Positions 17,253-27,827 of a DNA stretch of 64,000 bases are shown here, one piece after another (within the stretch, counting starts at the first letter, position 1; each line of letters opens with the position of its first letter). The notes under the pieces were generated by a model. It searched no databases. It saw nothing but the letters and a program-made list of their open reading frames with translations, and was not told the DNA's origin. This DNA comes from Pseudomonas putida W15Oct28 (GTDB lineage: Bacteria > Pseudomonadota > Gammaproteobacteria > Pseudomonadales > Pseudomonadaceae): assembly GCF_000708715.2 (NCBI RefSeq), contig NZ_JENB01000016.1, positions 62,001 to 126,000 on the forward strand, read 5' to 3'. The position numbers and the translations under genes were made by a program.

Positions 17253-18440
17253 CTATGAGATAACTTCTTCAATAATGCGACTTCTTAAAATCGAATGAGA
17301 CCTCGACAAACTACCCAGTTGCTCGCGAACATCCAGGAAAGATGAAATAGTCGAAAAAATCAGCGACTGCTCCTCAATCGGAGCAACTGGAACAGGGATT
17401 TCTGACAAAGTCCTCTTATTTATCTTTTTCATGCTAGCGCTAGTTCCAGCAGCCACCCGCTGTATTGATCTTCGGCCATACGGAGAAAGAAGATATGCTT
17501 CGAGATACTCTTTGACAATCAATTTTTCATTTAGACTCAACCGCATCATCGTGTCTGGAAAAATGACTTTATCTTTACGAGGATTATAAATACCAACAAG
17601 ACCAACCAAGTCTTGAGTGTTCGCCCTTGATATTAGGAAGTCGCCCTCCTTAAGTTCTAAAGCAGCATCATAATCCGAGATGGCAATTGGCTTCAGCTCT
17701 CCGTCCAAAACGTATCCATCAGTCGATAGATTGTTTAAGTTTAAGACGTAACTCCCAGTATCACTTGATACCTCATTAGCCGAGAATCCACTTTGCGGAA
17801 CACATGTCAGCAGATCCCCAAGGCGCATTGTCTTCCAATCATCAGGTAGTGCAACCTGGCTTGCACCTCGCTCATAATAATTCTTAAAAAATTTTAAATA
17901 TAAACTTCTTATATTTTCCGCAGAGGATATTTGCAGGTCAATTAGCTTTTCGCTTGCCTCTTGGGATTTGACCAGCAAGTTAAGGATTGCCTCTTGCGCG
18001 AAAGAGCAATCTACAGTGAATTCCCAAGAGGCCAATGCTGAGAACTTAGTTCTAGGTGACAGAGATCCAGATGACGTAGCAATCGCGACTCGCCAAAAAG
18101 CATCGGATTGAATTATAAACCGCAACAAGCCAGGAATTATTTTAGACGGCTTTGGTTCCAAAACAATAATATCTCCCGAGCAGATGCCATCAAACTCTGC
18201 TACGGCACATTTCTTTAAATAAGGACGACGCTTCCCAAGAAGAATTTGCCCTTTTTTAAACACGCGCGTGAAACTCGGGCTATCTTCAGCCACAGAGCCC
18301 CAGCGCTTGATTTTTAATGAGCCAGAGTCCAAATGCTCTAATCCGACATAGCGACAATACCCCTCCGCAATCGGATCTCTTGTTGTAGCTTTGATCTCGC
18401 GACAAATATCGCCAAATCGCGCACTAAATATGCCACTCAT
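17253..18440 (-). CDS. hsdS: Type I restriction enzyme, S (specificity) subunit
   Basis: A 395-residue HsdS with two target-recognition regions separated by a central helical repeat ('AILNLLVKSQEASEKLIDLQ', near 165-185) and a matching C-terminal one ('VPVAPIEEQSLIF'), the usual half-site arrangement. It decides the bipartite target of the complex. Its start shares the A of the hsdM stop (TAATG), so the two are translationally coupled. It is AT-richer than hsdM, as is common for exchangeable specificity genes. The recognition sequence cannot be predicted by eye. Confidence 0.9.
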   Translation of the reverse strand: MSGIFSARFGDICREIKATTRDPIAEGYCRYVGLEHLDSGSLKIKRWGSVAEDSPSFTRVFKKGQILLGKRRPYLKKCAVAEFDGICSGDIIVLEPKPSKIIPGLLRFIIQSDAFWRVAIATSSGSLSPRTKFSALASWEFTVDCSFAQEAILNLLVKSQEASEKLIDLQISSAENIRSLYLKFFKNYYERGASQVALPDDWKTMRLGDLLTCVPQSGFSANEVSSDTGSYVLNLNNLSTDGYVLDGELKPIAISDYDAALELKEGDFLISRANTQDLVGLVGIYNPRKDKVIFPDTMMRLSLNEKLIVKEYLEAYLLSPYGRRSIQRVAAGTSASMKKINKRTLSEIPVPVAPIEEQSLIFSTISSFLDVREQLGSLSRSHSILRSRIIEEVIS

Positions 18441-19951
18441 TAATCACCCACCCCGACGCTTAAGACTTCGAGACTCTTAAATAGCCGTCTAGCTCTGCCT
18501 TTTAACTTCACACGATTAACTTTCCAAACTTCAATGGCATGTTCAACATCATGTGATTCGTCTTCATCGCGGGCCTGTACATAGAGCGGTATCGATAAAT
18601 TATGCTGATTCTCACGAATCGTCTCGATTTCCACCAGCGCGGTAATGGCCGGTATCTTGTCCGGGGCACAATAGGCTTCGATCAGCACAGCTAGATCGTC
18701 ATCCGAAAGCCGGCTTTGGGCGCGCTCACGGGTGACACTCTCGACGCCATTGATGAACAGGACTTTGCCTTTGCGCTCAGTAGGCTTGTTGCAGTTGAGC
18801 ACCACGACGCAGGATTCCATCGGCGAGTTGTAGAAAAGGTTAGGACCAAGGCCGATCACTGCTTCGATAATGTCCGACTCGATTACCTCTTTACGGATTG
18901 CCTGCTCTGAGTCTCGGAACAGCACCCCGTGGGGCCAGAGCATGGCGGCGCGACCAGTGTCGGGCTTCAGGCTTTTGATAATATGGGTGTAAAAGCCATA
19001 GTCGGCACAGCCCTGGGGTGGTACGCCATAAAGGTTACGGCCATAAGGGTCGGCCAAGAACTTGTCACGATTCCATTTTTTTATGGAGTACGGCGGGTTG
19101 GCAAAGATCACATCAAACTGTTTGAGCTGGTCGTTATCGATAAACTTGGGATCTGCCAAGGTATCGCCGCGCAGTACTTCGAACTCTTCGATCTCGTGCA
19201 GGAACATGTTCATACGGGCGATGGCGGAGGTGAGCAGATTCACTTCCTGGCCATAGAGCTTAACACTGCGCCATTCTTTACCTTCGTCCCGCAGGTCCAT
19301 CACCGCGTTTAGCAACATGCCGCCGGTGCCGCAGGTGGGGTCATAGGCAGTTTCACCGGGTTTGAGACCCATTATACGGGTCATCAGGTGCACCACAGTA
19401 CGATTGGTGTAGAACTCTGCGGCGGTGTGGCCAGAGTCGTCGGCGAACTTCTTGATTAGGTACTCGTAAGCTTCGCCTAGGTCGTCCTGGGCCACCGACT
19501 TGATGCCCAGAGGAATCTTGCTGAAGTGCTGAATCAGGTCGATCAACAAGTGGTCGGGTAGACGCTCTTTGTTGGTCCACTGGGCATCGCCGAATACGCC
19601 GTGCAGGCGTTCGTTGTGGATCTCGATCAGGCGTAAGGCATTCTGGATGGCTTCGCCGATGTTCTTGCTGGTATGGCGAACCTTTTCCCAGCGCGCCTCC
19701 TGAGGAATATGGAAGCGGTGAAACATGGGCATGGCCGCATAGTCGGCATCGCCCTCGTTGACCTCCATGGCCTCGACATACTCTTCAAGGTAAACGTCGG
19801 ACAGGCGTTTGTAGAACAGTAAGGGAAAGATGTACTGCTTGTAATCGGAAGCGTCAATCTGCCCGCGCAGGAACTCAGCCGCTCCCCAAAGCAGGTCCTC
19901 AAGTTTCTTTTTTCCAAGTTGAGAGGCTTGGTTTTTCTGATACTCAATCAT
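18440..19951 (-). CDS. hsdM: Type I DNA methyltransferase, M subunit (second copy, NPPY type)
   Basis: A 503-residue HsdM. The N-terminal domain is visible in 'LEDLLWGAAEFLRGQIDASD', the AdoMet motif I in 'YDPTCGTGGMLL' (near 200) and the catalytic motif IV in 'IFANPPYS' (near 290). It should methylate adenine within the site read by HsdS. The ATG at 19951 is chosen because it matches the family N-terminus; a longer frame from 19984 exists. It overlaps the end of the 58-aa gene by 8 bp and is coupled to hsdS. A related but clearly different M gene lies upstream in the same operon. Confidence 0.93.
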   Translation of the reverse strand: MIEYQKNQASQLGKKKLEDLLWGAAEFLRGQIDASDYKQYIFPLLFYKRLSDVYLEEYVEAMEVNEGDADYAAMPMFHRFHIPQEARWEKVRHTSKNIGEAIQNALRLIEIHNERLHGVFGDAQWTNKERLPDHLLIDLIQHFSKIPLGIKSVAQDDLGEAYEYLIKKFADDSGHTAAEFYTNRTVVHLMTRIMGLKPGETAYDPTCGTGGMLLNAVMDLRDEGKEWRSVKLYGQEVNLLTSAIARMNMFLHEIEEFEVLRGDTLADPKFIDNDQLKQFDVIFANPPYSIKKWNRDKFLADPYGRNLYGVPPQGCADYGFYTHIIKSLKPDTGRAAMLWPHGVLFRDSEQAIRKEVIESDIIEAVIGLGPNLFYNSPMESCVVVLNCNKPTERKGKVLFINGVESVTRERAQSRLSDDDLAVLIEAYCAPDKIPAITALVEIETIRENQHNLSIPLYVQARDEDESHDVEHAIEVWKVNRVKLKGRARRLFKSLEVLSVGVGD

Positions 19952-20120
19952 TTTTACTAATCTTGTCTGATAGCTGATGAGCAATCTGGCTCAGGTCGGC
20001 GAAGCGTTTATCTGATCCGACGGGATATTCAAGTTGGCGTTGATAAAACTGCTTGTACTGCGACTCGGCATGTTGCTTGATGAACTGCGAGGTGTCGCTG
20101 CAGGCGCTATCCGTGCTCAT
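19944..20120 (-). CDS. 58-aa protein embedded between the two hsdM genes
   Basis: An ATG at 20120 overlaps the TGA of the first hsdM (ATGA), and the frame runs 58 codons to a TGA at 19944-19946 that overlaps the start of the second hsdM by 8 bp. This exact filling of the gap, with coupling at both ends, argues for a translated gene. The product is hydrophilic and probably helical ('SQFIKQHAESQYKQFYQRQL' at 11-30, then 'FADLSQIAHQLSDKI' at 40-54) and has no signal peptide. I do not recognise it. It could be a small partner or adaptor of the restriction complex. Confidence 0.65.
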   Translation of the reverse strand: MSTDSACSDTSQFIKQHAESQYKQFYQRQLEYPVGSDKRFADLSQIAHQLSDKISKND

Positions 20121-21616
20121 AGCTCAAACCCTTCCTTGATGAGCATTTCCTCCAGCTCCTGCTCGGCCTGCTCCAGCGCAGCCAGTTTCTGTCGAAAGTC
20201 CTTGAGCGCCTCTTCGCCAGTGATGGCTTCCTCTTCCAGCGGCTTTTGCACATAGCGCGCAATGTTCAGGTTGAAGTCGTTCTCGGCAATTTCACTGAGC
20301 GGCACCCAACGCGCTACGCCTTCTAATGCTACCGCAGAGGGGCCCTGCTGATACTGCTCTAAGTAGATCTGGAAAATCTGATCCGCCTGGGCATTGCTCA
20401 GGGTGTTTTGCGCACGGCCTTTGGTGAAAATCTCCTCGGCATTGATGATAAGTACATGGTCCTGATGCTCATCAGGGCGCTTCCTGCGCAGCAACAGGAT
20501 GCACGCCGGGATAGCTGTGCCGTAAAACAGGTTAGGCGCGACGCCGATAATGGCTTCGATGCGGTTTTCTTTGAGCAGGCTGGTGCGGATTCGGTCCTCT
20601 GCCGCACCGCGGAACAGCACGCCATGAGGCAGAACCACCGCCATTCGCCCATTGGCATTGAGAGAGGCGAACATATGCTGAACCCAGGCAAAATCACCGT
20701 TGGTTTTCGGGGCCAGGCCGTGAATGTTGCGGCTGTAGGCGTCCGCCGCCCATTGTTCATGCCCCCACTCACTGAGACTGAACGGTGGATTAGCGATCAC
20801 ACAATCAAAGGTTTCGAGCCGGTCGTAAATCAGGAACTTTGGCTCACGCAGGGTATCTCCACGAACAATCTCAAAGTCTTCCTGGCCGTGGAGGAACAGG
20901 TTCATGCGGGCAATTGCTTCAGTAGTTAAGTTCTTTTCCTGACCTTTAAGCTTCAGCAGCCGGGGATCACCCGCACTATCTCGAACGTGGTGAATGGTCT
21001 CCAGCAACATGCCGCCCGTACCGCAAGCCGGGTCATAAACGCTTTCACCCGCTTTGGGATCAAGAATGTTGACCATCAGCCGCACAATAGTCCGGGGGGT
21101 GTAGAACTCACCGGCTTTCTTGTTGGCTTTGTCGGCAAAACGCTTAATCAGGTATTCGTAGGCGCGACCCATATCGTCGTTACGAACGCTGGCAACCCCG
21201 AGATCGACTTTATTGAAGTGGTTGAGCAGCGTTGCAAGGAGCTCATCCGACAAGCGTTCTTTATTTGTCCAGCTAGCGTCACCGAATATGCCATGCAGTT
21301 GAGGGTTCGCTTGCTCTACGCCCAGAAAAGCGTCCCTGAGTGCTTTACCGATGTCGCGAGACTTGGCGAACACGTCATCCCAATGGCTGCCAACAGGCAC
21401 CTGAATGCGATGGAAGATCTTCTCACGCGCAAGGTCCGCGCTGCCGACCTTGGCCAGTACCTCTTCAAACTCTTCGTCGTAGACATCGCAGATCCTTTTG
21501 AAGAACAGGATCGGGAATATATAGGTTTTATAGTCAGAGGCATCGATGGGGCCGGTGATGATGTGCGCGGCGTGCCATAGGTGGGCTTCAAGGTCTTTTA
21601 AATTAATCAGGGTCAT
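20117..21616 (-). CDS. hsdM: Type I DNA methyltransferase, M subunit (first copy, NPPF type)
   Basis: A 499-residue HsdM and the first gene of the operon. It has the N-terminal domain ('LEAHLWHAAHIITGPIDASD'), motif I 'YDPACGTGGMLLE' (near 195) and motif IV 'VIANPPFS' (near 275), plus a long charged C-terminal helix ('LAALEQAEQELEEMLIKEG'). It aligns along its length with the second hsdM but differs at most positions, so it is an ancient paralogue, not a recent duplication. Whether it forms its own M2S complex, a mixed M1-M2-S complex, or has lost its S gene cannot be told from sequence. Promoter elements should lie between 21617 and 21700. Confidence 0.93.
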   Translation of the reverse strand: MTLINLKDLEAHLWHAAHIITGPIDASDYKTYIFPILFFKRICDVYDEEFEEVLAKVGSADLAREKIFHRIQVPVGSHWDDVFAKSRDIGKALRDAFLGVEQANPQLHGIFGDASWTNKERLSDELLATLLNHFNKVDLGVASVRNDDMGRAYEYLIKRFADKANKKAGEFYTPRTIVRLMVNILDPKAGESVYDPACGTGGMLLETIHHVRDSAGDPRLLKLKGQEKNLTTEAIARMNLFLHGQEDFEIVRGDTLREPKFLIYDRLETFDCVIANPPFSLSEWGHEQWAADAYSRNIHGLAPKTNGDFAWVQHMFASLNANGRMAVVLPHGVLFRGAAEDRIRTSLLKENRIEAIIGVAPNLFYGTAIPACILLLRRKRPDEHQDHVLIINAEEIFTKGRAQNTLSNAQADQIFQIYLEQYQQGPSAVALEGVARWVPLSEIAENDFNLNIARYVQKPLEEEAITGEEALKDFRQKLAALEQAEQELEEMLIKEGFEL

Positions 21617-21970
21617 TTTTACTCGAAAAAATCTTGCGCAGCTGGTCGGGTAGCCTGCTCCGCTGGATGGCTACGGATCAACCAATTGTACTGGATATCA
21701 TCGAACGGTACGCACGCGACCTAGGGACAAGCCTCGGGCGCGCAGCAGATCGGGGCGAAAAACCTCAGACAACTGTGCTCAAGGCTGATGAACGACGGTG
21801 CCGCCGGTTTGATTCGCTGCCCAATGCCGACCCAAGGCCTACTGAGGGAGCAGGAGCTCGCACAGGTCTGTCGACGCTGTCTGACGCTCTGCTCATGCCG
21901 GCTGAGATCGGGCATAGGTCGGCTACCTAGAGATACTACTGTTTCTCGCCAGGCGAAGAATCGGTGGCAC

Positions 21971-21990
21971 GGTATTCCAAATGGTATTCC
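21971..21990. repeat. Paired GGTATTCC repeats, right integrase arm-site candidate
   Basis: GGTATTCC at 21971 and 21983 has the same 12-bp period as the GGTATCCC pair at 6706/6718 next to the integrase. The pairs lie about 119-138 bp and 55-74 bp inside the two core-like repeats. Confidence 0.5.
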
Positions 21991-22044
21991 TGCCTAAAGC
22001 TCAAAACCGAAATTAGGCCTATTAATCAGTTTATTATCGAGCTG

Positions 22045-22064
22045 ATTCAAATTACCCCGGCTCG
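22045..22064. other. Right attachment-site candidate (imperfect copy of ssrA-like core)
   Basis: ATTCAAATTACCCCGGCTCG matches 6568-6587 (GTTCAGATCCCCCCGGCTCC) at 15 of 20 positions, including CCCCGGCTC. With the arm repeats this supports island limits of about 6568-22064. The match alone would be weak. Confidence 0.4.
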
Positions 22065-22221
22065 CAGGAGCGGCCTACTAAGCTACTGACGCATTCGGCC
22101 ATGTGCCTTACAGCGGGGATAAGCGCGGAACACGAAAGGAGACTTAGCGAAAGCGTTAAGAGAAAGGTGAACATTCAGACTGGCTGCACGGCCTACAGCG
22201 CGCCTCTTCTACCCCACAAAC

Positions 22222-22245
22222 AAAAAAGCCACCCGAAGGTGGCTT
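22222..22245 (-). terminator. Terminator of tRNA-Pro
   Basis: On the minus strand AAGCCACC-TTCG-GGTGGCTT is followed by TTTT. This UUCG-capped hairpin starts 15 bp after the tRNA 3' end. Confidence 0.9.
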
Positions 22246-22259
22246 AATCGTTTAAATAA

Positions 22260-22336
22260 TGGTCGGGACGGAGTGATTCGAACACTCGACCCCTTGCACC
22301 CCATGCAAGTGCGCTACCGGGCTGCGCTACGCCCCG
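22260..22336 (-). tRNA. tRNA-Pro (anticodon GGG)
   Basis: A 77-nt tRNA on the minus strand with CCA encoded. The acceptor stem CGGGGCG pairs with a GTCCCG end (one wobble pair), the anticodon stem is CTTGC/GCAAG with loop ATGGGGT (anticodon GGG), and the T-loop is GTTCGAATC. It lies next to the merR gene as in other pseudomonads. It was considered as the island's target, but no copy of its 3' end exists at the far boundary. Confidence 0.96.
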
Positions 22337-22452
22337 ACTGGGCTTGAAGCATGTTCTCAATCTTGCCGAGAACGTTGAAGAATGTACCCTAACCCTCTGA
22401 TAAATGAAACCTTTTTCTCAAAAAATTTTCCACCGATCAGAAAAAGCCCAGC

Positions 22453-22809
22453 TCACTTCTTCAAAACCACCAGCACATCCTCCAACTCAACAATCATCTG
22501 CCGAATCAGCTGCTTGTACTGGCTAGATTCATCCTTAGCCTCATCACTGGAAAGCCGCAACCGGGCCCCGCCAATGGTGAACCCCTGGTCATAAAGCAGC
22601 GCACGAATCTGGCGGATCATCAGCACATCTTGGCGCTGGTAATACCGCCGGTTCCCCCGCCGCTTCACAGGGTTAAGCTGGTCGAACTCCTGCTCCCAAT
22701 ACCGCAGCACGTGCGGCTTTACCGCACAAAGCTCGCTTACTTCACCAATGGTGAAGTAGCGTTTGCCCGGTATGGGGGGCAGTTCGTCGTTATGGCTTGG
22801 TTCCAGCAT
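22453..22809 (-). CDS. MerR-family transcriptional regulator downstream of ihfA
   Basis: A 118-residue MerR-type protein. The DNA-binding domain is clear: '[20 protein letters not shown]' (start of the winged helix), '[20 protein letters not shown]' and '[15 protein letters not shown]'. The C-terminal part is short, without a Cys-rich metal-binding loop, and ends in a helix that probably dimerises. The start at 22809 overlaps the end of ihfA by 20 bp; an ATG at 22818 is also possible. It is the last gene of the thrS-ihfA operon, a position conserved in gamma-proteobacteria. Its target is unknown. Confidence 0.88.
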
Positions 22810-23092
22810 AGGCCTCAACCCGGGCCTTCAACTTCTGCCCTGGACGAAAGGTGACGACGCGCCGTGCAGTGATCGGGATCTCTTCCCCTGTCTTGGGGTT
22901 GCGGCCCGGCCGCTGGCGTTTGTCGCGAAGGTCGAAGTTGCCGAAACCGGACAGCTTCACCTGCTCGTTCTCTTCAAGTGCGTGCCGAATTTCTTCGAAA
23001 AACAGCTCGACCAGCTCCTTGGCCTCACGCTTGTTAAGCCCCAGCTCCTCGTACAGCCTTTCGGCCATCTCAGCTTTCGTCAGAGCACCCAT
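22790..23092 (-). CDS. ihfA: Integration host factor subunit alpha
   Basis: A 100-residue IHF-alpha: '[22 protein letters not shown]' style N-terminal helices, '[12 protein letters not shown]', and the DNA-intercalating beta-arm '[14 protein letters not shown]' with its Pro. It pairs with IHF-beta to bend DNA in recombination, replication and sigma-54 promoters; integrases such as that at 6779 often need it. It follows pheT by 4 bp and overlaps merR, so it is cotranscribed. Confidence 0.97.
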
Positions 23093-23096
23093 GCCG

Positions 23097-25478
23097 TTAT
23101 TTCCTTAACGTGGTGTTCAACCTTTGTTCAAGCGAGGTGAGGATGTTTTGCAGGGTAGTGTTCACCTCATCGTCGTTAAGAGTGCGCGATGGATGCTGCC
23201 AGGTCAAGCCGACGGCAAGGCTTTTTCTATCAGGATCAATGCCTTTACCTTGGTAGACATCAAACAGCCTGAGGTCTGTGAGCCATTCGCCTGCATTGTC
23301 ACGAATTAATTCAAGCACCGCGCTAGAAGCTACATCACGTCCTGCGATTAAAGCCAGGTCGCGACGGGTTTCCGGGAACTTGGACAGCTCGCTGAATTTC
23401 GGCAGGCGGCCTTCGACCACGTCGCCCAGCACCAGCTCGAACAGGAACACCGGGCGGTCCAGGCCCAGGGCTTTGGCCAGCTCTGGGTGGATGGCGCCGA
23501 GGTAGCCGACCAGTTTGCCGTCACGCTCAATGGCGGCGGTTTGGCCTGGGTGCAGGGCTGGGTGTTTCCCGGCGCTGAAGGTGAAGTCGCTCAGGGCGCC
23601 GGAGTAGCCCAGCAGGGCTTCGACGTCGGCTTTGACGTCGAAGAAGTCGACGCCGTCGCGGCCGTTGGCCCAGCCTTCTGGCAGGCGGCTACCGGTGATA
23701 ACGCCAGCAATCATTGGCTGCTGCTGCAGGTCACCCAGCTGGCCAACGAAACGCAGGCCGCTTTCGAACAGGCGCACGCGGTCTTGCTGGCGGTTCAGGT
23801 TGTGCTGCAGTGCCTTGACCAGGCCCGGCCACAGGGACGCACGCATGGCGGCCATGTCGCTGGAGATGGGGTTGGCCAGCAGCAGCGGCTCTACGCCCGG
23901 GCTGAACAGTTCGAACAGTTTCGGGTCGATGAAGCTGTAGGTGATGGCTTCCTGGTAGCCGCGGGCAACCAGCAGGCGGCGCAGGGTTGGCAGGTCGCCG
24001 CGGGTTTCCGGCTTGCCCTGTGGGGCCAGGCGGGCTTGCGGGTAGCGAACCGGCAGGTTGTTGTAGCCGTACAGGCGGGCCAGCTCTTCGATCAGGTCCA
24101 CTTCCAGGCTGATGTCGAAGCGGTGGCTCGGGACGTTGACGGTCCACTCCCCTGCCCCATTGCTGGCGGTGGTCAGTTCCAGGGCGTTGAGCAACTGCTC
24201 GACCTGGGCTGGGTCCATCTGCATGCCGAGCATCTGGGTGATGCGTTCGGCGCGCAGGGTGACCGGGGCCACCTTCGGCAGGTGCTGTTCGCTGACGGCT
24301 TCGACCACCGGGCCGGCTTCGCCGCCGACGATGTCCAGCAGCAGCTGGGTAGCGCGCTCGATGGCTTCGCGGGCCAGCTGCGAGTCGACGCCGCGCTCGT
24401 AGCGGTGCGAGGCATCGGTGTGCAGGCCGTAGGAACGGGCTTTACCGGCGACGGAAATCGGCTCGAAGAAGGCGCTTTCCAGGAACAGGTCGCGGGTTTT
24501 TTCGGTGTTTACACCGCTGTGCTCGCCACCCATGACGCCGGCGATGGCCAGGGCGCGGGTGTGGTCGGCGATGACCAGGGTGTCGGCGCGCAGGGCAACT
24601 TCCTGGCCGTCGAGCAGGACGAGTTTTTCGCCCTCTTCGGCCATGCGTACGCGGATGCCGCCGTTGATTTCTGCCAGGTCGAAGGCGTGCATCGGCTGGC
24701 CGAGTTCGAGCATCACGTAGTTGGTGATGTCGACGGCGGCGTCGATGCTGCGCACGTCGCTGCGGCGCAGGCGTTCGACCATCCACAGTGGGGTCGGCTT
24801 GCTGAGGTCGACGTTACGGATAACGCGGCCCAGGTAGCGTGGGCAGGCCGCCCGGGCGCTGACTTCGACCGGGCGCACTTCGTCGTGGGCAGGCGCTACG
24901 GCCGGCACGACCGGGCGGGTGACCGGGGTGTCGTACAGGGCACTGACGTCACGGGCGAGGCCGGCGATGGACAGGCAGTCACCGCGGTTCGGCGTCAGGC
25001 CGATTTCGATGCTGGCGTCGTCCAGGCTCAGGTAGGTGCGAATGTTTTCGCCAACCGGGGCATCAGCCGCCAGTTCCAGCAGGCCGTCGTTCTCTTCGCT
25101 GATTTCCAGCTCGGCCGCCGAGCACAGCATGCCGAAGGACTCGACGCCGCGCAGCTTGGCCTTTTTGATCTTGAAGTCGCCAGACAGCTCGGCGCCGATC
25201 ATGGCGAACGGAATCTTGATGCCTGGGCGGGCGTTAGGCGCGCCGCACACGACCTGGAAGGTTTCCTGGCCGTTGGTCACCTGGCACACGCGCAGCTTGT
25301 CGGCGTCCGGGTGTTGTTCGGTGGCGAGGATTTCGCCCACGACAATGCCGCTGAACTGGCCGGCAGCGGGGGTAACGCTGTCGACTTCGAGGCCGGCCAT
25401 GGACAGGCGGGCGACCAGTTCGTCACGGGAGACTTGCGGGTTTACCCAACCGCGCAGCCACTGTTCACTGAATTTCAT
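23097..25478 (-). CDS. pheT: Phenylalanyl-tRNA synthetase beta subunit
   Basis: A 793-residue beta chain of normal length: an EMAP-like tRNA-binding domain in the first 150 residues ('[21 protein letters not shown]'-type start), the B3/B4 editing region, the B5 and catalytic-like core, and a C-terminal anticodon-binding FDX-ACB domain ('[12 protein letters not shown]', '[15 protein letters not shown]'). With PheS it forms the alpha2-beta2 enzyme charging tRNA-Phe. It lies 33 bp after pheS. No irregularity is seen. Confidence 0.97.
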
Positions 25479-25511
25479 GCTGTTCTCCTGAAAGTTGCGT
25501 CGGGCATTGAC

Positions 25512-26591
<1,080 letters not shown>

Positions 26592-26637
26592 TCAATGCCC
26601 GACGGCGCTAGCGCCGCCGGGTGATTGTCGCGGGTAC

Positions 26638-26994
26638 TTAAGCCAGAACGGCTTTAGCTTTCTCGACAATCGCAGCAAACGCCGCTTTTTCGTTCACTGC
26701 CAGATCGGCCAGAACCTTACGGTCGATTTCGATCGAAGCCTTTTTCAGGCCAGCAATCAGACGGCTGTAGGACAGACCGTTGTTGCGGGCACCGGCGTTG
26801 ATACGAGCGATCCACAGTGCGCGGAACTGACGCTTCTTCTGGCGACGGTCGCGGTAGGCGTATTGGCCTGCCTTGATGACCGCTTGCTTGGCTACGCGGA
26901 ATACGCGCGAGCGTGCACCGTAGTAACCTTTAGCCAGTTTCAGAATTTTCTTGTGACGCTTACGAGCGATGACGCCACGCTTAACACGAGCCAT
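26638..26994 (-). CDS. rplT: 50S ribosomal protein L20
   Basis: A 118-residue L20, very basic, with the family start '[20 protein letters not shown]' and '[20 protein letters not shown]'. It is essential for early 50S assembly and in other bacteria represses its own operon at the rpmI leader. It lies 27 bp after rpmI. Confidence 0.98.
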   Translation of the reverse strand: MARVKRGVIARKRHKKILKLAKGYYGARSRVFRVAKQAVIKAGQYAYRDRRQKKRQFRALWIARINAGARNNGLSYSRLIAGLKKASIEIDRKVLADLAVNEKAAFAAIVEKAKAVLA

Positions 26995-27021
26995 GAGTAA
27001 CTTCCTCTATCTTAACCAGAA

Positions 27022-27216
27022 TTAACGAACGCGCAGCATGCGCGCGACTTTCGCCACGTCAGACGGGTGCAGCAAGCTGCTACCGCGCAGTTGACGCTTA
27101 CGCTTGGTCGACATTTTGGTCAGGATGTGGCTCTTGAAAGCGTGCTTGTGCTTGAAGCCCGAAGCTGTCTTCAGGAAGCGCTTCGCAGCACCGCTTTTGG
27201 TTTTCATTTTTGGCAT
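27022..27216 (-). CDS. rpmI: 50S ribosomal protein L35
   Basis: A 64-residue L35 beginning '[13 protein letters not shown]' and ending '[13 protein letters not shown]'. The start at 27216 gives the normal family length; five extra upstream codons are not part of the protein. It sits between infC and rplT. Confidence 0.97.
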   Translation of the reverse strand: MPKMKTKSGAAKRFLKTASGFKHKHAFKSHILTKMSTKRKRQLRGSSLLHPSDVAKVARMLRVR

Positions 27217-27276
27217 GTTGGAACTCCGCATTCGATAAAATTACACATAATCATCAGGCCTGCCGTGCCCGGGAGA

Positions 27277-27822
27277 TTACTTCTTTTTCTTGGGGGCGAT
27301 GACCATCATAAGCTGGCGTCCTTCCATCTTAGGATGCTGCTCAACGGTGCCGTATTCAAGCAGGTCAGCTTCAACCCGCTTCAACAGCTCCATGCCCAGC
27401 TCCTGGTGGGCCATCTCACGACCACGGAATCTCAGAGAGATCTTGGCCTTGTCCCCATCGGTAAGGAAACGTACCAGGTTGCGTAGTTTTACCTGGTAAT
27501 CCCCATCCTCCGTCCCTGGACGAAACTTGATTTCTTTGATCTGGATCTGCTTCTGGTTTTTCTTGGCTTCGTTGGCCTGCTTCTTCTTCTCGAAGAGGTG
27601 CTTGCCGTAGTCCATGACCTTGCAGACGGGTGGTAACGCGTCTGCAGAGATTTCTACCAGATCCAGCTTCGCTTCATCAGCGATACGCAGCGCTTCATCA
27701 ATCGAGACGATGCCAACCTGCTCGCCGTCTGCGCCAATTAACCGAACCTCGCGGGCCGAGATATTCTCGTTGATCGGGGCCTTCGGTACAGCACGCTTAT
27801 CGTTTCTCATTTCACGCTTAAT
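27277..27822 (-). CDS. infC: Translation initiation factor IF-3, probable ATT start
   Basis: IF-3 of about 181 residues with N-domain '[19 protein letters not shown]', a lysine-rich linker and C-domain '[19 protein letters not shown]' and '[14 protein letters not shown]', ending in 'PKKKK'. An in-frame ATG at 27828 overlaps the thrS stop but is only 2 nt after GGAG. The ATT at 27822 is 8 nt after it and matches the rare ATT start used by infC elsewhere, which lets IF-3 repress itself. I therefore place the start at ATT, with the ATG as the alternative. Confidence 0.9.
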   Translation of the reverse strand: MKREMRNDKRAVPKAPINENISAREVRLIGADGEQVGIVSIDEALRIADEAKLDLVEISADALPPVCKVMDYGKHLFEKKKQANEAKKNQKQIQIKEIKFRPGTEDGDYQVKLRNLVRFLTDGDKAKISLRFRGREMAHQELGMELLKRVEADLLEYGTVEQHPKMEGRQLMMVIAPKKKK

Positions 27823-27827
27823 AGTCA

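Larger units (their letters stand above)
21617..22221. other. Right end of the island and junction; no supported gene
   Basis: About 600 bp without a convincing coding sequence; the short frames lack ribosome-binding sites or family patterns. It should contain the promoter of the hsd operon near 21620-21700, the GGTATTCC repeats (21971-21990) and the core-like repeat (22045-22064), after which chromosomal sequence leading to tRNA-Pro begins. Confidence 0.5.

Noticed and set aside
21634-21997. Short frames at the right end of the island
   Set aside because: Composition and lack of start signals suggest noncoding junction sequence.
22260-22336. tRNA-Pro as attachment site of the island
   Set aside because: The tRNA is intact and at the right place, but no copy of its 3' end is visible near 6.5 kb, where an ssrA-like end lies instead.
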